Positions 58,261 through 64,000 of a stretch of 64,000 bases of DNA are shown in pieces (positions within the stretch are counted from its first letter, which is position 1; the number at the start of each line of letters is the position of its first letter). The position numbers and the translations under genes are program-made. Location: positions 124,001 through 188,000 of the forward strand of contig JAUXSE010000053.1 of the NCBI GenBank assembly GCA_030681515.1. Reading direction: 5' to 3'. The notes beneath the pieces are model-generated. The model made no database searches. It was not told the origin of the DNA and worked only from the letters and a program-made list of their open reading frames with translations. This DNA comes from Geothrix sp. (GTDB lineage: Bacteria > Acidobacteriota > Holophagae > Holophagales > Holophagaceae).

Positions 58261-58611
58261 ATGCTCGACCTCCTGCTGATCCCCGCGGCCCTGCTGCCCG
58301 CCCTGCCCCTCCTGGCGGTGCGGCGCGGCGAGCATCGCCTGCACGGGTACCTCATGACGGCCACGCTCACGCTTCTGGGCGTGCGCCTCCTGCTGCATCC
58401 GCGGCCCCTGGGCCGCTTCCACCTAGCCCTCTGGCTCGCGGCCCTGACTGTGGCCGGGGCCACGCTGCTCATGGGGCGCCTGGCCCTGGCCTGGCGGGAA
58501 GCGCGCAGCACGCATAGCGCCTACCCGCGATTCCACCGCGCCCTGGGTTGCCTCACGCTGGTGGGGCTGGCCATCACCGTCCTGGTCTGGCTGCTACGCC
58601 ATCGAAGTTGA
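58261..58611 (+). CDS. Small membrane protein, 116 aa
   Basis: Four hydrophobic helices (LLLIPAALLPALPLLAV, YLMTATLTLLGVRLLL, LALWLAALTVAGATLLM, LGCLTLVGLAITVLVWLL) and a His/Arg-rich loop. Reminiscent of DUF420-type heme-copper-oxidase accessory proteins, but not firmly. 23 bp after the dehydrogenase gene. Confidence 0.7.
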   Translation: MLDLLLIPAALLPALPLLAVRRGEHRLHGYLMTATLTLLGVRLLLHPRPLGRFHLALWLAALTVAGATLLMGRLALAWREARSTHSAYPRFHRALGCLTLVGLAITVLVWLLRHRS

Positions 58612-58703
58612 AGCGGTCCAAGCTTCGAGAAGCAGAGGATGGCTGGGAACGAATTTTTGTCCTCCGCTTTTCTATGTTTCTCCGCGCACCTCCGCAGGAG
58701 CCC

Positions 58704-58826
58704 TTACTCACCATGGATCTGGTGCCATAGAGATTCGAGCAACCCTGGGCCTTCCGAAATGTGGAGGTAAAGAACAAGCCCAACGGCTATCAACAGGGCG
58801 ATGCCGATGATGATTCGCTTACGCAC
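58704..58826 (-). CDS. Small membrane protein, 40 aa
   Basis: GTG start with GGAG about 8 nt upstream, stop TAA. VRKRIIIGIALLIAVGLVLY forms one helix with a basic start, followed by LHISEGPGLLESLWHQIHGE. It lies 78 nt behind the ABC permease on the same strand and may be its accessory peptide; conservation is untested. The rest of 58612-58904 shows nothing else convincing. Confidence 0.45.
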   Translation of the reverse strand: MRKRIIIGIALLIAVGLVLYLHISEGPGLLESLWHQIHGE

Positions 58827-58904
58827 GGCGGTATCTCCGAGGACGAAGGAAAAAAGGGGTTCCTGTGTTTCTGACAAGCCGTTTTCGAGTTCTAAAACTA
58901 CGCC

Positions 58905-61199
58905 CTATTCATACGCGAGAGCCTCACGGGTGCTGATTCGTACAGCCGACCTGGCTGGAAACCGATTGGCCAGATAGCCGAACAGGATCGACGTGATCAC
59001 TGTGATTCCCAGACCAGAGAAGCTGAAGGCGAAACGCAAAACGGCGCCTTCTCCCAGCATCAACGTGCCAAAAAAGGAGGAGGCCACCCGACTCAAGGGC
59101 AAGGACAGGATCAACCCAAGGCCCAGCCCTGTCAGGCTCGCCTTCATCCCTTCCGCCACGAACATCTGGATGATGCGTTCCGGCGTCGCACCGATGGCTC
59201 GCAGCACCCCGATTTCCCGGGTCCGCTCCATTACGGTGATGGATGTGGCCGAAGCCATACCCAAGGCACTGACCCAGAGAACCAGGAAGGCCAGGATCAA
59301 GAGCACCGCCAGAATGATGTTGAGGTGATCGGCAATGATCTTGGTCCGCTCCGCCTGGGACAGGACGTACAACACCTTCAGGTCAGAGGCTTGGATGGCC
59401 CTTTCGATGTTCTTCTTCAGGGTCATCACGCTGTTGAAGTTTTTATCCTGGGCGCTGAACATCAGGCTGTTCATCAGGTGTTCAGGGTTGGCCCACTGAT
59501 CGTAAAAGGTGTCGGCCAGATAGATTTTGGGAACGTCGATCTCTTCCGCTACGCCCACCAGGGTCATCGTCCGTTCCTTGCCTCCGATCCCTACCCTCAA
59601 TCGTTGCCCGATTTTTGGGACATTGAAGATGCTCAAAGCGGCCTGATTTAACACGACTTCGGGCTCGAGTGGTGATTGCAGCCAGCGACCTTCGAGCATT
59701 TTCAATGCGACCATTTTTGAATCCAATGGCAGGGAAACGATCCCGATCCCCTGATCGGTTCCCACGACACCCGTTTGAAGCAGGCCCTTCCCCCCGTTCC
59801 AGGCTTCGGTGTGCTCGATGTTGGGAATCCCTGCAAAGGCCTTTTCAAAAGCTTCTGCATTCATCGGCTGGGTCAGAACCACCTGGACATCGTGGCGCAT
59901 GGAGCCCCGGGTGGATGCCAGGAATTGGAAGAGGCTCTCCCGAATGTTGAAACCCGTGCTGAAGATCGCCACCCCAAGGGCAGTGGCCGCCACCGTCATC
60001 GTCATCCGAGCTGAAATCCGGGCTCGAAGGGCGAGTCGCGTTTCCCCAAGCGCTTCCCGGACACTGATCCGGCCAGCCCGGACCAGGGTGGGTCCCGCAA
60101 AGAGGAAGGGCAACACCAGCGAGGCCAGGATGAGCAGAACCCAAACGCTCAAGGGGAGATGGGTGGTGAGAATTTTAAAATTGAGAATGCCCGCACAAAA
60201 TGAGGAGAAGCCGTACCCTGTGATCACCGCCAGAGGAATGGCCACCAACCCGGAAGCGCCGGCGTAAAAAAGCAGGTTCAGGGCGTAGATCCCGATCACC
60301 TGAAATCGAGTGGCTCCGATGGCCTTGAGGATGCCAATCTGCCGGACCTGCTTGGCCAACAGGGCCGCCACCACCTGACTGACGAGGACTGAACTCATGA
60401 GGAAGGCCACAAGGCCAATGGTTCCGATGATGGCGAGGAGCATGTCAAGCTGCCACTGGTGGGGGTGTTTCAAGAAGGCTGGGACCACCACGGAGGCAAC
60501 CGCGGTACCTTCCTTGCCCCACGTTGCCCTCAGGTTGGCCACGGCCTGCTCCACCTCGGCCTTGGAGTGAACGTTCTTGAACCGGACGATGATCCGTTTC
60601 CCTGGGGCCTCTCCGCTGATTTGGGCATAGGTCTGGGAATCGGTGTAGGCATAGATGAAGTGGTCTTGAGTCGATGGGGCCTGCGCCGGATCAAAGACGA
60701 CACCATCAATGCGGACCTCCAGCTTCCGCTCGCCATGGCGGACTTGGGCGATTCGCCCCGTGTCCAGGGCCGAGATGAGGCGGCCATTCCGTTCGATCAG
60801 AATGGTCCCTGGTGTTGGTACTGGGGCCCCTTCCTGAGACGTCACCCGGGCGAGCTGGACATGCCTGAAATCCTCGACTCCGAACAACCACAAGGGAATC
60901 CATTCGTTGGGATGAACCTCGACCCGGAGCATGGCCAGGTCACGGCATTCGGCCGATTCGATGTCCGTCCGCGCCCGAAGGACTTCAAGGTTTAATTGGC
61001 CCGGTTCCTTGAGGGTCACCACCGCGTGGACCGGAGATGTGCCGAGAAAGTTGTCTCTCAGGTCATGGCTGAGGATCCGGTAGGAGACCAGCACCGAACC
61101 CAGGCCCCACAACCCAAGGGTGAGGGCAAAAATGACCAGAAGCGATTTGGCGCCGCCAGCCTTCACGTCCATCCACGCTTTTAGGGTCTGGTACCTCAT
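58905..61199 (-). CDS. ABC transporter permease, FtsX/MacB type
   Basis: A 764-aa inner-membrane permease with two FtsX domains: an N-terminal helix, a periplasmic domain, a three-helix block near 255-375 containing GILKAIGATRFQVIG, a further helix and periplasmic domain, and a last three-helix block near 635-760 with MERTREIGVLRAIGATPERI. This is the lipoprotein-release or peptide-export type. Starts in a 4-nt overlap with the ATPase gene. Substrate unknown; antimicrobial-peptide resistance or lipoprotein trafficking are options. Confidence 0.9.
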   Translation of the reverse strand: MRYQTLKAWMDVKAGGAKSLLVIFALTLGLWGLGSVLVSYRILSHDLRDNFLGTSPVHAVVTLKEPGQLNLEVLRARTDIESAECRDLAMLRVEVHPNEWIPLWLFGVEDFRHVQLARVTSQEGAPVPTPGTILIERNGRLISALDTGRIAQVRHGERKLEVRIDGVVFDPAQAPSTQDHFIYAYTDSQTYAQISGEAPGKRIIVRFKNVHSKAEVEQAVANLRATWGKEGTAVASVVVPAFLKHPHQWQLDMLLAIIGTIGLVAFLMSSVLVSQVVAALLAKQVRQIGILKAIGATRFQVIGIYALNLLFYAGASGLVAIPLAVITGYGFSSFCAGILNFKILTTHLPLSVWVLLILASLVLPFLFAGPTLVRAGRISVREALGETRLALRARISARMTMTVAATALGVAIFSTGFNIRESLFQFLASTRGSMRHDVQVVLTQPMNAEAFEKAFAGIPNIEHTEAWNGGKGLLQTGVVGTDQGIGIVSLPLDSKMVALKMLEGRWLQSPLEPEVVLNQAALSIFNVPKIGQRLRVGIGGKERTMTLVGVAEEIDVPKIYLADTFYDQWANPEHLMNSLMFSAQDKNFNSVMTLKKNIERAIQASDLKVLYVLSQAERTKIIADHLNIILAVLLILAFLVLWVSALGMASATSITVMERTREIGVLRAIGATPERIIQMFVAEGMKASLTGLGLGLILSLPLSRVASSFFGTLMLGEGAVLRFAFSFSGLGITVITSILFGYLANRFPARSAVRISTREALAYE

Positions 61200-61894
61200 C
61201 GGACACTCCACTCGTCGCCCACAATGGCCCCATCCTGAAGCGTGACGACGCGGCCGGACTCATCGCTCAGGCTGCGTTCGTGTGTCACCACGATCACGGT
61301 CTTACCGGCTTTGACCAGATCCCGAAAGAGTTCCAGGACCAGTCCGGCATTCCGGCTATCGAGGTTGCCGGTGGGTTCATCGGCCACCAGCAGAGGGGGA
61401 TCATTGGCCAAGGCCCGGGCGATGGCCGCCCTTTGCTGCTCTCCCCCCGAAAGCTCTGAGGGAAGCTTGTCCGCATGGGCCCCGATCCCCGTTTGCTCCA
61501 GCAGAGCCAGGGCCCGAGCGCGGCGATCCCCCAGTGGAACCGAGCCCACAAATTCCATGGGCAGGAGCACATTCTGGAGGATGGTCATGGTCGGGATGAG
61601 CTGAAAGAACTGAAACACGATCCCCACTGTCCGGCCTCGCCAAAGGGCCAAAGGGCTCTCCTTGAGGGTGTGGACGGTCGTGCCACCCACGATGACCTCG
61701 CCCCGGCTGGGGTGGTCGATCCCCGTGATCATGTTCAGCAGGGACGATTTGCCGCTTCCCGATTTGCCCACGATGGCCAGGTGTTCCCCGGCCCCAATCG
61801 TCAGGTTGATGTTTTTGAGAGCCTGGAATCGTGTTCCATCGGCCCCGTAGGTCAGGGACACTTCGTTGAGTCGGATGAACTCCGAGGTTGGCAT
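61196..61894 (-). CDS. ABC transporter ATP-binding protein, LolD/MacB type
   Basis: Cytoplasmic ATPase, 232 aa, energising the adjacent permease. Walker A GKSGSGKS at residues 43-50, signature LSGGEQQRAAIARAL, Walker B LLVADEPTGNLDS, switch His in VVTHE. Start at the ATG behind AGGAG; a longer frame to 61942 lacks a site. Confidence 0.94.
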   Translation of the reverse strand: MPTSEFIRLNEVSLTYGADGTRFQALKNINLTIGAGEHLAIVGKSGSGKSSLLNMITGIDHPSRGEVIVGGTTVHTLKESPLALWRGRTVGIVFQFFQLIPTMTILQNVLLPMEFVGSVPLGDRRARALALLEQTGIGAHADKLPSELSGGEQQRAAIARALANDPPLLVADEPTGNLDSRNAGLVLELFRDLVKAGKTVIVVTHERSLSDESGRVVTLQDGAIVGDEWSVR

Positions 61895-61955
61895 GGATGA
61901 CGCTCCTTTGGTTGCCGCAAGGACCAACCTGGGGCCTGTCACCCAGCCCGTCGTC

Positions 61956-63068
61956 TCATGGGGACGGTTGAGACCTGATTTCCTCTTGCCTCAGTTGAGA
62001 AGGAGTCTTCCCGGTATGTTTCAAGACGACTTTGTTGAAGGTCGGTTTGGAATTGAATCCAGCATCAAAAGCCAGGGTCAGGAGTTTCTCCCTCCTTTTT
62101 ACGGGATCAGCCAGGAAGGACCGGAATTCCCTCACCCGGTATCCGTTGACCAGGTCATAAAAATTCACCCCCAGTTCCTGGTTGATGACGGCGGACAACT
62201 GGTTCCGGGGAACCTCCAACAGCCGGGCCAGGTCGGCCAGGCCCAGTTCGGGTTCAAGGTAGGGTTTCTGGGTTTCAAGAACCCTGATGAGTGCCTTTTT
62301 GATCCAGGAGACATCCGGGTCTGAGCTGAGAACCTGCTCCACTGGGAAAGGGCCTTGGGCTTCAAGGGCCTCAGGCGCCTCGGGGGTCTCCGGGATTGTC
62401 TGGGACAGGCCTCGGTATCCCAGAATCCACACCGCCGTCGTCATGGTCAGGGAGACGCCACGGCTCAGGTACAGGGGCGGAATGCGATGCGCCAAGAGGA
62501 GAAGCACGGCCCCCGAAAGCAGGCACAAGCCGACGGTCACGATAAAAAACCAGCGCAGCCAGTTCAAATCAACCCTCTCCAGGTTGGACACGCGCTCCTT
62601 GAGTGAGTTCTGGTATCGCCGGAGGATCCCCAGCGCCGGAACCAGATAGCACCCCATCTGGATCGACAAAAAGCCCCACAACATCAGGGAGATCCAAGGC
62701 GATGAAGTCCGATGGAGGGTGAACACCACGGCAACGGCACTTGCCGCGAAAAACGGGAGGAAGTGGAGGAGGTGGGCGGGTCTGACCTCGAAGTCGCCTC
62801 GAAGCAGGGCCGAAGCATAGGCCGTCATCAAGGGGGCCAGCAAAAACTGCAGCGGCTCGAACAGCTGGAACGAATGGGCGGGATGGAAGGCGAAGGCCCG
62901 GATGAGGCTCGGATGCGCCGCGTTGAGGGCACAAGCCAGAATCAGCAGCCCCAGAATCTGCTGAGAGCGGGCGGCCCGCCCTTCCTGGGTCACCAGGAAG
63001 AGGATCAGGAAAAGGCCCAAGAACAGGGCTCCACCCGACAAAAAGAAGAAGAATTGATCTAGGTTCAT
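61956..63068 (-). CDS. Membrane-bound AraC-type transcriptional regulator
   Basis: A 370-aa regulator: about seven membrane helices in residues 1-220, then a cytoplasmic AraC/XylS DNA-binding domain (residues about 265-365) with two helix-turn-helix motifs (LADLARLLEVPRNQLSAVIN and LLTLAFDAGFNSKPTFNKVV...TGKTPSQLRQ). Members sense a membrane signal and control a neighbouring transporter; here the ABC exporter genes follow 62 bp downstream. Confidence 0.9.
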   Translation of the reverse strand: MNLDQFFFFLSGGALFLGLFLILFLVTQEGRAARSQQILGLLILACALNAAHPSLIRAFAFHPAHSFQLFEPLQFLLAPLMTAYASALLRGDFEVRPAHLLHFLPFFAASAVAVVFTLHRTSSPWISLMLWGFLSIQMGCYLVPALGILRRYQNSLKERVSNLERVDLNWLRWFFIVTVGLCLLSGAVLLLLAHRIPPLYLSRGVSLTMTTAVWILGYRGLSQTIPETPEAPEALEAQGPFPVEQVLSSDPDVSWIKKALIRVLETQKPYLEPELGLADLARLLEVPRNQLSAVINQELGVNFYDLVNGYRVREFRSFLADPVKRREKLLTLAFDAGFNSKPTFNKVVLKHTGKTPSQLRQEEIRSQPSP

Positions 63069-63205
63069 GGAGGCCCAAGTTTAGCGGATCCCTTGGAGCC
63101 TGGGATAGACGGGCCAGAACAGGCATCCCGATGGCCCTACCCGCATCCCCTTACACCCTTCACCCTTTCCAGGCGGGGGCTAGGAGTCGAACACGCCGCC
63201 GCGAT

Positions 63206-64000
63206 TCACCACGGATCCTGAACGGTCTTCCCGGCTTCGGCGTGCTTCAGGGCCTTGAACCCGATGTCCCGCCGCACCTGCATGCCGGGCCAGTGGACCT
63301 GCGGCAGGGCGGCCTCGATGGCGGCCCGGGCGGCGGCGAGATCCGGCGCGGAGGTGGCCAGGTTGAGAACCCGGCCACCATTCGTCAGCCACTGGCCATC
63401 CTGCTTGCGGGTGCCCGCGTGGATGACGGTGACGGCGGGCGATCCAATCGTGATGGGCACGCCCTTCTTCGCGCCTTCCGGATAGTCTTCGGCGGCCAGC
63501 ACCACGGTGATGGCCGTGTGGGGCTTGAGCTTCAGGACGCGGGCCTTCAGCCGACCCTCGGCGACTTCCAGCAGCAGGGCCGCCAGATCCTCGTCCAGCA
63601 GCTGCATGAGCACCTGGGTTTCGGGATCGCCGAAGCGCACGTTGTACTCCAGCAGCTCCGGACCCGAGGCCGTCCACATGACGCCCAGGAAGAGCACGCC
63701 GCGGGCCGCGAGGCCGTCCTGCCGAAGGCCTCTCACGGTGGGTTCCACCAGATCAACGCGCATGCGCTCGATGTCCCGAGGGCGCAGGAAGGGGATGGGT
63801 CCGAAGGCTCCCATGCCGCCGGTATTGGGGCCCTGGTCGCCGTCGAAGATGCGCTTGTGATCCTGGCAGGCGGGCAGCAGGGCATAGGTGGCGTGATCAG
63901 CATCCACATCCACCAGCACGTGCAGCGAGAGTTCCATGCCCACCAGGGGCGCCTCGAAGACCACCGTCTGGCTGGCCGCTCCGAACTGCCCGGCCAGGAA
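63206..64000 (-). CDS. purD: Phosphoribosylamine-glycine ligase PurD, 3' part
   Basis: ATP-grasp enzyme of purine synthesis (GAR synthetase); the 5' end lies beyond the window. Visible: VVFEAPLVGMELSLHVLVD, ATP-grasp blocks QDHKRIFDGDQGPNTGGMGAFGP and EYNVRFGDPETQVLMQLL, and the C-terminal GGRVLNLAT domain. The 137-bp gap to the AraC-type gene shows no further feature. Confidence 0.95.
   Translation of the reverse strand, partial: FLAGQFGAASQTVVFEAPLVGMELSLHVLVDVDADHATYALLPACQDHKRIFDGDQGPNTGGMGAFGPIPFLRPRDIERMRVDLVEPTVRGLRQDGLAARGVLFLGVMWTASGPELLEYNVRFGDPETQVLMQLLDEDLAALLLEVAEGRLKARVLKLKPHTAITVVLAAEDYPEGAKKGVPITIGSPAVTVIHAGTRKQDGQWLTNGGRVLNLATSAPDLAAARAAIEAALPQVHWPGMQVRRDIGFKALKHAEAGKTVQDPW

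Overview
The window is GC-rich bacterial chromosome. Its content points to a metal- or humic-respiring acidobacterium of the Geothrix/Holophaga type: many multiheme c-type cytochromes, an outer-membrane electron conduit, NHL beta-propellers and system II cytochrome c maturation genes. That placement is inferred from gene content, not tested against a database.

Host part 1 (1-25.8 kb). A livHMGF branched-chain amino-acid ABC cassette (1-2984) is followed by a convergent substrate-binding protein and an outer-membrane porin. An electron-transfer region then runs from about 6 to 25.8 kb. It holds a tetraheme cytochrome followed by a giant protein with 43 CxxCH motifs. A minus-strand set encodes an NHL propeller, a second tetraheme cytochrome, an outer-membrane beta-barrel, an 8-heme cytochrome and a parvulin PPIase. 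A divergent plus-strand set encodes an NHL propeller, a 13-heme cytochrome, ResB, a lipoprotein, CcsA, a B12-binding radical SAM enzyme and an OB-fold protein. The tetraheme proteins resemble OmcE-type nanowire subunits, and the neighbours look like their export, heme-attachment and folding machinery. CRP-like palindromes lie in the promoter regions of both tetraheme loci.

Integrated element (27,713-49,015). A 45-bp perfect direct repeat copies the 3' end of a tRNA-Arg(ACG) gene and bounds a 21.26-kb element. A type IV AbiE toxin-antitoxin pair lies just outside its left end. The element is almost entirely plus-strand, with genes chained by ATGA/GTGA overlaps. It encodes an HUH rolling-circle Rep, an excisionase-like HTH protein, a transglutaminase-like protein, at least six proteins with terminal membrane anchors (three sharing a C-terminal motif), two very basic DNA-condensing-type proteins, a run of small beta-rich proteins headed by a capsid-protein candidate, a membrane-anchored lytic transglycosylase, holin/spanin-like genes, a HicBA-like pair and a tyrosine integrase. 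I see no terminase, portal, tail, conjugation or Walker-type packaging ATPase gene. The best reading is an undescribed, tailless, probably membrane-containing rolling-circle virus integrated in tRNA-Arg. This is the main discovery candidate of the window.

Host part 2 (49-64 kb) is ordinary: GlpD-like dehydrogenase, MFS transporter, SDR, DUF502 protein, PgsA, QueG, SpeA, a DinB-like protein, 3-hydroxyacyl-CoA dehydrogenase, a small membrane protein, a MacB/FtsX-type ABC exporter with a membrane-bound AraC-type regulator, and the 3' part of purD.
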